From Chromobacterium sphagni (lineage in GTDB: Bacteria; Pseudomonadota; Gammaproteobacteria; Burkholderiales; Chromobacteriaceae), in contig NZ_MKCT01000014.1 of NCBI RefSeq assembly GCF_001855555.1, positions 1-42,164 of the forward strand: a stretch of DNA of 42,164 nucleotides. Direction: 5' to 3'. A program made the translations under genes and the position numbers. Under the pieces are notes generated by a model. That model ran no database searches, had not been told where the DNA came from, and was given only the letters and a program-made list of their open reading frames with translations. Shown piece after piece: positions 28,344-36,773 of the stretch. How positions within the stretch are numbered: the first letter of the stretch is position 1; each line of letters begins with the position of its first letter.

Positions 28344-30782
28344 TCAGCGGCAACGCAACTCGCCAGCCAGCAATGTGTCGCTCTCCCGGCGCGGCTGTCC
28401 GGGATCAAGCCGGAACTGGCAAGCCGTGGCCGCCTGGTGGCGGATTTCCAGCGTCGGCGCGCTCTCGCTCATCTCGATGCTGAAGAAGCCGTCGGCCTCG
28501 CTGAGAGTGCGGCCGGCGTGATTGATCACCTGGGCGCCGCGCAGCGGCTGGCCTGCAGCGTTGAGCAAGCGACCCAGTACGGTGACTGTCTTCAGCACCC
28601 GAACCTGCAGGTAGGCCACGCCGCCCTTGTTCAGGTGATAGTTGTGGCTGGCGGGCTGGATCGCCACCGCTGGCGCGCTGCTTCCGGCAAAGTCGAACTG
28701 CACGCTGCCGGCCTTGTACGCGGTGACCGGAATGAAGTTGCGTCCAGGATGCAGCCGCACGCTCCCTCCCTGGCTGTCGTCGGCCCGCAGCGCCACCGCG
28801 GGCAGGTCGGATTCGACATCGACGATCAGCCCGGTATCGGAGCCAAAGGCGGCCGCATCGCCGCTGGCCGCGACGCCGCCGCCGCCGATGGCCACGGTGT
28901 TTTCTAGATTGAGGCCGCCGCTGAGCCGGCCGTTCAGCGAGGAACGCTGCAGATAGGCGTCGCCGCGCAGCAAGGGGTGTTGGAACTGGGCGTTGCCGCT
29001 CAGGCCCAGGCCATAGCCGTCGGCGCTGGCCGTGGCGGCGACTCCGCTCAACCAGCTGTTGTCCAGGCTTTGCTGCACCGAAACGCTGGCGTAATGGTCG
29101 CGCCCGCCCTGGCTGCCGCTGCGGCTGCCCACGCTGGCGTTGTAGCTGCGGTTTTCCCGGCCCAGGCTCATGTTCAGCGACAATTCCACGCCCCGATTGC
29201 GTGGGCTGCCGGCGGTAGCGCGGTCGAAGGCGGATACGCGCCAGGTGGCTTCGTTGCCAAACAGCTTGTGCCGGCGATCCAGGCCAAGGTCCAGGCTTAG
29301 GCCGCCATTGGCGCTGTGCGACAGCCGGGCGGTCAGGCTGCTGTTGTCGCTCAGGCGGTGGCTGATGGCGAGCGCGCTGCGACTGGCCATCAGCCAGAAC
29401 GCGCCGCTGCCGTCACTGCCGCCTGTGCTCAGTTGGCTGCGGCTGTGGCTGAGCACGACGCTGCCCTGGCTATAGCTCCACATCGACTGGACATCGAAGC
29501 CGCTGCCATAGCCGGTGGTGTGGAACAGGTTGGCGTACAGCTTGACGCTGTCGCCGAGGTCCCAATCCAGCGCGGCGCCGAACTGGCGCTGTCCGCCGAT
29601 TTGCTGCGCCGACAGGCCCAGCACCGCCCGCGGGTGCAGCAGGTAGTTGAGGCTGCCGCCGATGGCCAGGCTGCCGTCGGCGGATTGAGCATCGTCGCCA
29701 AACAGGCCGCGCTGCTGGCCGGCAAACGCGCTGTAGCGCCAGCGTTGCTCCGGATTGCTCCATTGGCTGGGCTTGTAGATCAGTTCTTCGCTGCGCGACA
29801 CCTGGACGCCGTCCTCCAGCAAACGCACCTCTACCGGATAAATGCCGGCAGGCAGGTTGAGGGTGTTCAGCAACTGCAGCCCCGGGGATACCAGCTGGCT
29901 ATTGATCAACACGCCGTTGCGGTAGATTTCCACCGTGGCTTCGCGGTTGGCGGTGACGTACACCGGATACAGGCTGGGGTGCATGCTGTCCGCCAGCAAA
30001 GCGTCCGAGCTGCCCGCCATTACCCCGATCGTGGCATCGGCGCGCTTGCCCTGGGTGCCGAGTTGGCGCAGCAGCCCCTGACCGTCGGGGTTGAACAGGC
30101 CCACGCGGATGAAATGGCCGTCCAGTTCGCACTGGGCATACAGTTGCGACAGGCTTTGGCGCAGTTGGCCATCGCCGCCGCGTTCCAGTTGCAGACTGCC
30201 CAATGCGCTCCAGTAGCCCAAGCTGCCTTGCAGATCCATCGCGTAGCGGCCGGACAGATTTTGCCCGCCGCCGCCGGCGAGATTGAGGTGGTTGCCGAGA
30301 ATCAGCCCCTGGCTGCCGCCAGGCGGCAGCGCGTGATAACGCGCGGCAGCCTGTTGCCGACTGGCGGCGTTGGTTAGCAGCGACAGTTGCGAGTTTTCCA
30401 GGCTGTAATGGATGGCCAGCAGTCCGAGCGGACAGTTGCTCTGGCAGTCGCCCAGCGCAAGGGGGCGGCTGAGCGCCTCGGCCCACTTTTGCCGCTCGGC
30501 GGCGGGCTGCTGGCTGTCGCCGGCATCGGTGAAGCTCAGCAGTTGCACGGTGCCCTCGCGTGTGAGCAGCACCATCGCGTCGCCCAGCGCTTGCCCGTCT
30601 TTTTCCACGCGGGCGGCCAGCGGTACCTCGAAGAAATGGTCGCGGAATTCGGCCGGCAGGCTGGCCGCCTGCGCCAGCAACGGCAATTGGCCGTTGATGG
30701 CCGGCGCCGGGGCGCCGGCCAGGCAATAGGCGCAACGGAATAAGGCGGCCAAGGCCGCGACACGACGGGCAAGGGAGAACAT
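28344..30782 (-). CDS. Outer-membrane usher of the alternate (CS1/CooC-type) pilus
   Basis: Usher of 812 aa that exports and orders pilin-chaperone complexes; TcfC/CooC class, not the FimD class. Signal peptide MFSLARRVAALAALFRCAY... precedes LPAEFRDHFFEVPLAARVEKDGQ. The long middle is beta-barrel with alternating strands (e.g. WRYSAFAGQQRGLFG, LNYLLHPRAVLGLSAQQ). The plug region has YPVYVTANREATVEIYRNGVLI and LNLPAGIYPVEVRLLEDG. The C-terminus carries carboxypeptidase-like and CooC_C-like sandwich modules (VTVLGRLLNAAGQPLRGAQVINHAGRT) and a last Cys pair. The start at 30782 is preferred to an in-frame ATG at 30818, which lies inside the hairpin after the pilin gene. Confidence 0.9.
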   Translation of the reverse strand: MFSLARRVAALAALFRCAYCLAGAPAPAINGQLPLLAQAASLPAEFRDHFFEVPLAARVEKDGQALGDAMVLLTREGTVQLLSFTDAGDSQQPAAERQKWAEALSRPLALGDCQSNCPLGLLAIHYSLENSQLSLLTNAASRQQAAARYHALPPGGSQGLILGNHLNLAGGGGQNLSGRYAMDLQGSLGYWSALGSLQLERGGDGQLRQSLSQLYAQCELDGHFIRVGLFNPDGQGLLRQLGTQGKRADATIGVMAGSSDALLADSMHPSLYPVYVTANREATVEIYRNGVLINSQLVSPGLQLLNTLNLPAGIYPVEVRLLEDGVQVSRSEELIYKPSQWSNPEQRWRYSAFAGQQRGLFGDDAQSADGSLAIGGSLNYLLHPRAVLGLSAQQIGGQRQFGAALDWDLGDSVKLYANLFHTTGYGSGFDVQSMWSYSQGSVVLSHSRSQLSTGGSDGSGAFWLMASRSALAISHRLSDNSSLTARLSHSANGGLSLDLGLDRRHKLFGNEATWRVSAFDRATAGSPRNRGVELSLNMSLGRENRSYNASVGSRSGSQGGRDHYASVSVQQSLDNSWLSGVAATASADGYGLGLSGNAQFQHPLLRGDAYLQRSSLNGRLSGGLNLENTVAIGGGGVAASGDAAAFGSDTGLIVDVESDLPAVALRADDSQGGSVRLHPGRNFIPVTAYKAGSVQFDFAGSSAPAVAIQPASHNYHLNKGGVAYLQVRVLKTVTVLGRLLNAAGQPLRGAQVINHAGRTLSEADGFFSIEMSESAPTLEIRHQAATACQFRLDPGQPRRESDTLLAGELRCR

Positions 30783-30793
30783 GGGACTGACCA

Positions 30794-30824
30794 GAAAAAG
30801 AAAGAGGGGCGTATCCACGCCCCT
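30794..30824 (-). terminator. Hairpin between major pilin and usher genes (partial terminator)
   Basis: On the - strand AGGGGCG, TGGATA loop, CGCCCCT, then CTTTCTTTTTCT. A stem of this strength with a T-rich but interrupted tail would stop part of the transcripts and protect the pilin mRNA 3' end, giving excess pilin over usher. Confidence 0.7.
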
Positions 30825-30853
30825 GTTGAGTGGCAGAGCGAGCTACATGGCGA

Positions 30854-31357
30854 TCAGTTGCCCTGGGTGGGCGCAACGCTCTCGAACATCAGGTTGACGC
30901 TGCCGGAGTAGCGGCCAGGCTTGAAGCCCGCTTCCGGTTTGGGCGCGGAGATGTTCAGGTTGACGCGGCTGATGTCTTTGGCCTGGGTGGCCGTCAGGAT
31001 CTGCGCTTTCTTGGCGACGCCGACTTTCATCGGCTGGTCATTGATTTCGACGACCATGGGAATCTTGTCGCTGCCGCTGCCATACAGTTCGGCCGGGGCT
31101 TCCAGATAGCCCTGGATCGCGCCTATCGTGCTTTTCATGTCCAGCATGTTGTTGACTGGTTTCAGGACTTCGCGGCGGGGGTCCCAGGACAGGGTTTGGT
31201 CCTTCAAATGCCAGTCCGCCAGCGGCTGCACGTAAAAACTGTCGGTCGGGATGTTGGCCGTGACGCTGATCTGCAGCGGCTGCTGCTCCGCCATGGCGGC
31301 GTAGGACAGCATGGCTGCCGAGAGCGCGGCGCCGATCAGAAGTTTCTGGGTGGACAT
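30854..31357 (-). CDS. Major pilin, CS1/CblA class
   Basis: Exported 167-aa structural subunit: signal peptide MSTQKLLIGAALSAAMLSYAAMA, mature start EQQPLQISVTANIPTDSFYVQPL. CS1-class marks are the N-terminal donor strand LQISVTANIP, the internal LDMKSTIGAIQGYLE, the VNLNISAPKPEAGFKPGRYSGSVNL stretch (in segments) and the end MFESVAPTQGN. It has no cysteines, as in CooA, CfaB and CblA and unlike type 1 pilins. It has the operon's best ribosome binding site (AAGGAGA, 6 bases before ATG), consistent with high expression. It lies 46 bases after the chaperone gene and is followed by a partial terminator. Confidence 0.88.
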   Translation of the reverse strand: MSTQKLLIGAALSAAMLSYAAMAEQQPLQISVTANIPTDSFYVQPLADWHLKDQTLSWDPRREVLKPVNNMLDMKSTIGAIQGYLEAPAELYGSGSDKIPMVVEINDQPMKVGVAKKAQILTATQAKDISRVNLNISAPKPEAGFKPGRYSGSVNLMFESVAPTQGN

Positions 31358-31403
31358 GATGGGTCTCCTTATCGTCAGAGTGAAAAATTGCAGCGGGGTT
31401 GAG

Positions 31404-32144
31404 TCATTGGCCGAAGGCGACTGCCTGCCGGCTGCTGCCCTCGATCAGTTCGAACTTGTAGCCATGACCGTCGACCTTGATGAAGCTCTTGCTGCTGTGG
31501 GGCAGCACGTGGTGCTTGGTCGGGGTATCGCAGGTTTTGCCGGCTGCGGCGCAGTCGTAGAACGCATCCAGGATGACGGTGCTGTTGCCGTTGTTGCGCA
31601 CGGTGTAGCTGTTGGCGCCGTCCTGCAATTGCGTGTCGTAATGCGGCGTTTTCGGCCTGACGATGACGATGGCGCCATAACCGGTCAGCACGTTGACGCC
31701 GGCGCTGAGCGAGTCCTGGTATTGCCTGGCGGCGGCGTCGCCGATGTCGAACGCGTTTTGCTTGTCTGGCAGCACCGGGGAGAAACGCACCCGGAAATAG
31801 CGCTCCTGATCGCGCGGTCCCAGATACAGCAGGCGGCTGGCCTGCATGCCGCCTGCAGGCACGATCAGCCGCGCCGGACTCGCGATCAGGCCGTTGATCT
31901 GGCCCAGGCTCAATTGTTCTGTGCCGACCGGCAATTCATTGGGCTGGCCATCCTGGCCATACACGATCTCCGCTACCGCCACTTTCACGAAAGCGGTGCT
32001 GTCGCCGCTATTGCGCACCCGCTTGAGCAGGGTGCCGGCGTCCGCGTCCAGGTACTCGTACATGGCGCCGATATTGATGGCCGGCGCTGCGTGGACCGGC
32101 GCGGCCAGGCTGATCAGCAAACAGGCTGACAAGATAGGTTTCAT
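31404..32144 (-). CDS. Periplasmic pilus chaperone, CooB/CfaA/CblB class
   Basis: 246-aa chaperone that stabilises pilins by donor-strand complementation and delivers them to the usher. Signal peptide MKPILSACLLISLAAPVHA. First Ig domain: INIGAMYEYLDADAGTLLKRVRNSGDSTAFVKVAVAEI, SPARLIVPAGGMQASRLLYLG (the VxP-x-x-G/RLL element) and ERYFRVRFSPVLP. Second domain: SYTVRNNGNSTVILDAFYDC with a disulphide pair (DCAAAGKTC), and HVLPHSSKSF. Alternate-class chaperones lack the FGS/FGL F1-G1 features of PapD. ATG at 32144 follows GGAGAG; the frame is open further upstream but the signal peptide fixes the start. First gene of the operon. Confidence 0.88.
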   Translation of the reverse strand: MKPILSACLLISLAAPVHAAPAINIGAMYEYLDADAGTLLKRVRNSGDSTAFVKVAVAEIVYGQDGQPNELPVGTEQLSLGQINGLIASPARLIVPAGGMQASRLLYLGPRDQERYFRVRFSPVLPDKQNAFDIGDAAARQYQDSLSAGVNVLTGYGAIVIVRPKTPHYDTQLQDGANSYTVRNNGNSTVILDAFYDCAAAGKTCDTPTKHHVLPHSSKSFIKVDGHGYKFELIEGSSRQAVAFGQ

Positions 32145-32226
32145 CGCAACTCTCCAGGATTGGGAGCTCCGCCGCGGCAATGAAAAAACAATGCGCTCCC
32201 GGACAGGGCTCGTTCCGAAGGTTGGC

Positions 32227-32271
32227 ATTATTGAGGAAGGTGTTGCCGGCCTCCATGAGACTATTCTCAAA
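32227..32271 (-). promoter_or_regulatory. RcsB-box-like operator and -10 of the pilus operon
   Basis: On the - strand TGAGAATAGTCTCATGGAG (within 32251-32271), 18 bases, then AATAAT (32227-32232; 5/6 at -10). No recognisable -35 hexamer is present; the site itself overlaps that position, as expected for a directly activated promoter. TGAGAATAGTCTCA is close to the RcsB box (about TAAGAATATTCCTA). Predicted start is about 32220, leader about 75 bases. The same site lies 114-134 bases before the divergent kinase gene, so it may control both. Confidence 0.6.
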
Positions 32272-32384
32272 AGAAACAGGGTGTTACCAGGCATGCCCAT
32301 CTCTGGCATGCTCGCGGCTTGCCGACGTCAGCCGCTGTCTTTTCCGGCAGCGATGGCATAAAACAGTGGATGCTTGCAAGGTGG

Positions 32385-34775
32385 ATGATTGAGATGTGGA
32401 GAACAGTATTGATGGTGGCGGCGGTATGGGGACCGCTGGCATCCGCGGCGCCCGCTGGAGTGGCGTTCAGTCCGGAAGAGCGGCAATGGATGCGCCAGCA
32501 TCCGGTGGTGCCGTACACCGTCGATCCCTATTGGCCGATCGAATATGTTGAGGATGGCAAGCACCAGGGCCTGACCCGAGACTATCTGGAAGCCATTTCG
32601 AGGATCAGCGGCTTGAAGTTCAAGATGGTGGCCGCCCGCAACTGGAGGGATGCGTTGCCGCAGATGAAGGAGGACCGGGTCTTTCTGGCCACCATGGTCT
32701 CGTCGCGTCTCATCTCGGAAGGGCGCCGGCAAGCGATACTGCTGACCGTGCCTTATCTGGCCAGAACCACCGTCATCGTCACGACGCCGGACAAGCCCAT
32801 GGTGTTTGATCCCGCGGTATTGGCCGGCAAGACCGTGGCGGTAAAAGGCGGCGGCGGTTATGAAAACTACCTGCGCGAGCACTTCCCCGGCATACGCCTG
32901 ATATTGACCAGCGATCCCGAAGACGAGCTTGAGGCGGTGGCGAGCGGCAAAGCCTATGCGGCGGTGGGCAGCGATGTGGTGCTGGAGCCCATCATGGAGC
33001 GCAAATACATGGAGACCTTGAGCCTGGCCGGCACCATCCCTGAAATGTATGCGGTCATCAGCATGGGCGTGTCCAAGCGCCATCCGGAACTGCGCGCCAT
33101 CATCGATAAGTCGCTGGCGCAACTCACTGCCGAAGACACCGGCAAAATGTACGACTACTGGGTCGAGAACTTGAGGTTGGGCGCGCCGTCCTGGCGGGCG
33201 ATTGTCCGCTATTACTCGAATACCCTGATCGGTTTGAGCACGCTGTTGTTGTTGTTGGGGTATTGGGTGCTCCGGGCGCGCAGATCGCAGCGGGCTGCCG
33301 AGGCCAGCGAGGCGGCGAAGTCGATGTTCCTGGCGGTGATGAGCCATGAGATCCGCACGCCGATGAATGCGGTGCTGGCGGCCATCGAGCTGTTGCAGCG
33401 CACGCCGCAGACGCCGCGCCAGCGGGAGCTTTCCAGCCTGGCCAACTCCTCGGCCACCAATCTGCTGGAGCTGCTGGACGATGTGCTGGACGTGTCCAGA
33501 ATGGGGGCCCGCGGCGTGCAGCTGGAGCTGGCGCCGGTCGACCTGGCCTTGCTGGCGCAGGGAGTGGCGGACAGCAACCGGCTGAAGGCGGAAAGCAAGG
33601 GGCTTGGCTGGTCTTTGACCCTTGCGGGGCTGGACCAGGCGGCGGTGATGCTGGATCCGCTACGGATGCGGCAAATCTTGTCCAATCTGTTGTCCAATGC
33701 CGTCAAGTTCACCGAGCGGGGCGAGGTGGCTTTGCTGTTGCATCTGGATCAAGTAGAAGGAGGGCGCGGCAAGCTGCTGATTACCGTCAGGGACAGCGGC
33801 ATCGGCATCGACAAGCCGCAGCAAGCGCGGCTGTTCACCGCCTTTACCCAGGTGGACAGCTCAACCACCCGCCGCTACGGCGGAAGCGGGCTGGGCTTGA
33901 GCATCTGCAAGCAGTTGGTCGAGCTGATGGGCGGCAGCATCCTGCTTGACAGCGAATTGGGCGTGGGCACCACCATCAGCGTGACGCTGCCGGTGCAGTT
34001 GGCCGACAAGGAGACGCCGCCGCTTGCGCCCGAGGCCGCGCCGGCTGGCGCTCCGGCGGCCACTTCCGGCAAAGGACGGGTGCTGTTGGTCGAAGACCAG
34101 CCGATGAACCAGGCGGTGATCGGGCAGCAGCTGCAGGAGCTGGGTTATCTGGCAACCGTGGTCGACAACGGCCCGGCAGCCTTGCTGCTGCTGGACGAGG
34201 GCATGCATTTCGACGTGATCCTGCTGGATTGCTACATGCCGGGCATGGACGGCTACGAGACGGCGCAAAGGATTCGCCAATGGGAAGCCGCGGGCGGCTT
34301 AAGCCACATCCCCGTCATCGCCATTTCCGCGGCAACGGATCCGGCTCATCAGAATCAGTGTTTGGCAAGCGGGATGGACGGCATCCTGACCAAGCCCTTG
34401 CGCATTCGCGAACTGGCCGACGTGCTGGACATGTGGACGGACTCCGATGCTGACGAGGAGGCGTTGGAGATGCCGCCGCCGGCCGCCGCCGCACAATGGG
34501 GACAGCTGTTTTATGAGTCGAGCCACGCGGACCTGGCGAACTTGAAGCAGGCGCTTGAGCAAGAAAACTGGATCCAGGCGCGACACCGCGCGCACCGCTT
34601 GCGCGGCGCCGCGCTGACTGCCGGAGTCGCGGGGCTGGCCGAGCTGGCCGAGCGGCTGGAGCAGTCTTTGCAGGCAAACGGCACGCTGCCGGCTGTCGAT
34701 GGAGCGCGCTGGCTGGACGACTATGCGCGCGGGCTTGACGAGTGGCGGGCCGCACAATGGCCAGACTCCGTGTGA
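32385..34775 (+). CDS. BvgS-like hybrid sensor histidine kinase with HPt domain
   Basis: 796-aa inner-membrane phosphorelay kinase. A signal-peptide-like N-terminus precedes one periplasmic solute-binding (SBP_bac_3) domain (about 28-265: EERQWMRQHPVVPYTVDPYWP, YLARTTVIVTTPDKP, GKTVAVKGGGGYENYL). Then TM about 278-296; HisKA with H321 (FLAVMSHEIRTPMNAV); HATPase_c (N box about 433-440 ILSNLLSNAVKF, G1 DSGIGI, G2 GGSGLGLSIC); receiver with D615 (VILLDCYMPGMDGYE); and HPt with H737 (AHRLRGAA). The relay would be H321 to D615 to H737 to D60 of the regulator at 25676-26371. Compare BvgS, RocS1 and CblT. The start is uncertain: ATGs at 32385 and 32394, with AAGG close by. Confidence 0.92.
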   Translation: MIEMWRTVLMVAAVWGPLASAAPAGVAFSPEERQWMRQHPVVPYTVDPYWPIEYVEDGKHQGLTRDYLEAISRISGLKFKMVAARNWRDALPQMKEDRVFLATMVSSRLISEGRRQAILLTVPYLARTTVIVTTPDKPMVFDPAVLAGKTVAVKGGGGYENYLREHFPGIRLILTSDPEDELEAVASGKAYAAVGSDVVLEPIMERKYMETLSLAGTIPEMYAVISMGVSKRHPELRAIIDKSLAQLTAEDTGKMYDYWVENLRLGAPSWRAIVRYYSNTLIGLSTLLLLLGYWVLRARRSQRAAEASEAAKSMFLAVMSHEIRTPMNAVLAAIELLQRTPQTPRQRELSSLANSSATNLLELLDDVLDVSRMGARGVQLELAPVDLALLAQGVADSNRLKAESKGLGWSLTLAGLDQAAVMLDPLRMRQILSNLLSNAVKFTERGEVALLLHLDQVEGGRGKLLITVRDSGIGIDKPQQARLFTAFTQVDSSTTRRYGGSGLGLSICKQLVELMGGSILLDSELGVGTTISVTLPVQLADKETPPLAPEAAPAGAPAATSGKGRVLLVEDQPMNQAVIGQQLQELGYLATVVDNGPAALLLLDEGMHFDVILLDCYMPGMDGYETAQRIRQWEAAGGLSHIPVIAISAATDPAHQNQCLASGMDGILTKPLRIRELADVLDMWTDSDADEEALEMPPPAAAAQWGQLFYESSHADLANLKQALEQENWIQARHRAHRLRGAALTAGVAGLAELAERLEQSLQANGTLPAVDGARWLDDYARGLDEWRAAQWPDSV

Positions 34776-34777
34776 GC

Positions 34778-34933
34778 GCCCGGCGGTACAGGGTTGCCGT
34801 TTGCCATGCGTTGCCCGGCCACTGCGTGCCCTTGAGCAGCAACAGCGCAAACGGCGGCGCGCGGCCGAACCAGGACTGGATGACCGGCCAGTTGGACGCG
34901 CTGAGCCTGGCCTTGGCGCGCGCCAAGCCGTGA
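34778..34933 (+). pseudogene. Remnant: C-terminal tail of a metal-binding ABC solute-binding protein
   Basis: Immediately after the kinase stop, one frame ends QDWMTGQLDALSLALARAKP, with TGA at 34931-34933 overlapping the GTG of the ATPase. This resembles the last helix of ZnuA/MntC-type binding proteins (general form ...YQQWMxxQLxALxxAL). The order binding protein, ATPase, permease supports it. Only the last 20 or so residues are convincing; the rest of the binding-protein gene is missing, presumably deleted up to the kinase gene. Confidence 0.45.
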
Positions 34934-35684
34934 GCGCGCTGTCACTGCAGCGGGCGACCGTCTCCCTCCACGGCAGGACGGTCTTGTCGGACGTCAGCCT
35001 GGAGATAAGCCAGGGCCTGTTCGTCGGCGTGCTGGGTCCCAACGGCATCGGCAAGACCACGCTGATGCGCGCCGTTCTGGGCCTGATTCCGCCTGCCGGC
35101 GGCGGTATCCGGGTGCAGGGCCAGCCCGCTGGCCGCGGCAATCCGGCCATAGGCTACATCCCGCAGCTGCGCAGCAACGTCGGTAGTATGCGGTTGCGCG
35201 GCTGGGATTTTGTCGCCAGCGCCTGCAACGGCCACCGCTGTGGCCAGCCTACCCTGGACAAGGCCGCCCGGCGCGAGGTGGCGTGGGCGCTGGAAACCGT
35301 GGATGCCTTCGAACTGGCGCGGCGGCCGCTGCCGGAAACCTCCGGCGGCGAGCGCCAGCGGTTGCTGCTGGACGCGCCCCTGATCAGCCTGGACCCGCGC
35401 CATCAGCATGGCGTGGTGGAGTTGGTGCGGCGCATCCAGCAGGATTTCGGCATCACCGTGCTGTTCAGCGCCCACGAGCTCAACTCCCTGCTGGGCGCCA
35501 TAGACCAGGTGTTGTACCTGGGCCGCGGGCAGGCGCGCTGGGCACCGTGGACGAGGTGATCACCCGGCCGGTGCTGTCGCGGCTGTACGGTTCCGCCATA
35601 AACGTGGTACGGATGAAGAACCGTATCTTCGTGATGGCTGGGGAGATCGAAGTGGACCAGAAAGAGCACTGTCACGATGTTTGA
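34930..35684 (+). pseudogene. Degraded metal (Zn/Mn) ABC transporter ATPase
   Basis: GTG at 34930 opens an ABC ATPase: LSLQRATVSLHGRTVLSDVSLEI, Walker A GPNGIGKTTLMRAVLGL, Q-loop IGYIPQLRS, signature TSGGERQRLLL. The Walker B segment is collapsed: QRLLLDAPLISLDP instead of about QRLLLAQALL-x(3)-RLLLLDEPLISLDP, so about 13 residues are lost and the catalytic Glu is Ala. The frame breaks near 35538 (one C missing in GCGCGC/TGGGC), then the other frame gives LGTVDEVITRPVLSRLYGSAINVV...CHDV to 35684. Non-functional as written. Belongs to the ZnuC/MntA group of ATPases. Confidence 0.85.
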
Positions 35685-36447
35685 ATACGATTTCATGCTG
35701 AACGCCTTCATCGCCGGCGGCATCGTGGCGCTGCTGGCCTGCGTGGCGGGCTTCTTTCTGGTGATGCGCGGCCAGACCTTCGCCGGGCACGCGCTGATTG
35801 GGCTGTCGCCGATCTGGGGGCTGCCCCTGGTCACCGTGCTGGGCAGCGTCACCATGGCGCGATGGGGGAAAAGCTGCAAGGCAGCGACATCGCCATCGGC
35901 ACCGTTCTGTCGCTGGCGCTGGGCCTGGGCATGCTGTTCCTGCACTTCTTCACCGCCTACGCCACCCAGGCCACAGCCCTGCTGTTCGGCAATGTGCTGG
36001 GGGTGGATACCGCCACGCTGTGGGCGCTGGCCGGCCTAGGCGCGGCCTGCCTGCTGCTCACCCCGGCCGCTGGTGTTCGTCTGCATCCGGAGCTGGCCGA
36101 GGCCAAGGGCGTGTCGCTGCGCACGGTTTCGATGCTGTTTCTCGCCATCGTGGCGCTGGCCATCGCGGAATGCATCCAGATCGTCGGCGTGCTGCTGGTC
36201 TTCACCCTGATGGTGGGCCGGCCGCCGCCGCGCAGAAACTGACGCCGCGGCTGGGATGCGGCGTGGCGCTCGCCGCCGTTCTGGCTCTTGGTGAAACCTG
36301 GTCCGGCATCGCGCTGGCCTATTGCGCCGGCTGGCCCACCAGCTTCTGGATCACCGCGCTGAGCGCGGCGCCTATCTGGCGGCAACCATGGCGAGCCGAC
36401 TATCCCGGCAATTGGACAGGGCCGAAGTCAAGGGCCGGGTTCGGTGA
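35677..36447 (+). pseudogene. Degraded metal (Zn/Mn) ABC transporter permease
   Basis: ABC-3 family permease (ZnuB/MntB type), overlapping the ATPase end by ATGTTTGA. It starts well (MFEYDFMLNAFIAGGIVALLACVAGFFLVMRGQTFAGHAL) but is missing about 14 residues of the conserved SH-x-GFAGATGA segment (GHALIGLSPIW). Later pieces lie in different frames: MGEKLQGSDIAIGTVLSLALGL (from 35862), HPELAEAKGVSLRTVSMLF, then after 36218 PAAAAQKLTPRLG, then after about 36368 AYLAATMASRLSRQLDRAEVKGRVR, stop 36447. At least four frame breaks plus an in-frame loss: clearly a decayed gene unless the assembly is poor here. Confidence 0.88.
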
Positions 36448-36477
36448 TCACGGCGCGAGGGTTCCCTTGCTGAAAAA

Positions 36478-36504
36478 CAAAAACCGGCAATCGCCGGTTT
36501 TTTT
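36478..36504. terminator. Bidirectional terminator between the permease remnant and the cold-shock gene
   Basis: AAACCGGC, AATC loop, GCCGGTTT then TTTTC on +; on the - strand the tail is TTTTTGTTTTTC, after the cold-shock gene. Confidence 0.9.
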
Positions 36505-36523
36505 CATGCGGATCGCTGCGCGC

Positions 36524-36727
36524 TTATTGCGGCAGGATGTTCGAGGCTTGCTTGCCTTTGGGGCCGGAGATCACATCGAAGCTCACTCGCTGGCCTTCCT
36601 TCAACGACTTGAAGCCGCCGGAGTTGATCGCGGAAAAGTGTGCGAACAGATCGTCGCCGCCTTCGTCCGGAGTGATGAAGCCAAAACCTTTTGCATCGTT
36701 GAACCACTTAACGGTACCAGTTGCCAT
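36524..36727 (-). CDS. CspA-family cold-shock protein
   Basis: 67-aa single OB-fold nucleic-acid chaperone. RNP1 is KGFGFITPD (residues 13-21) and RNP2 is DLFAHFSAI (26-34), with the conserved start [12 protein letters not shown] and [23 protein letters not shown] at the end. It probably melts secondary structure in mRNA. Its predicted leader is only about 40 bases, far shorter than the cold-sensing leader of E. coli cspA, so thermal regulation of that type is not expected. Which paralogue (CspA, C, D or E equivalent) cannot be told. Confidence 0.95.
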   Translation of the reverse strand: MATGTVKWFNDAKGFGFITPDEGGDDLFAHFSAINSGGFKSLKEGQRVSFDVISGPKGKQASNILPQ

Positions 36728-36773
36728 TGCTTATCTATTCCTATCCATGTAGTGGGCGGATGCCCTATATGAC

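Noticed and set aside
30783-30818. Longer N-terminus for the usher
   Set aside because: The ATG at 30818 is within the intergenic hairpin; the signal peptide fits better from 30782.
36746-36748. Upstream ATG as alternative start of the cold-shock gene
   Set aside because: It is in frame but meets TAA after five codons, before the real start; the protein begins at 36727 as in all family members.
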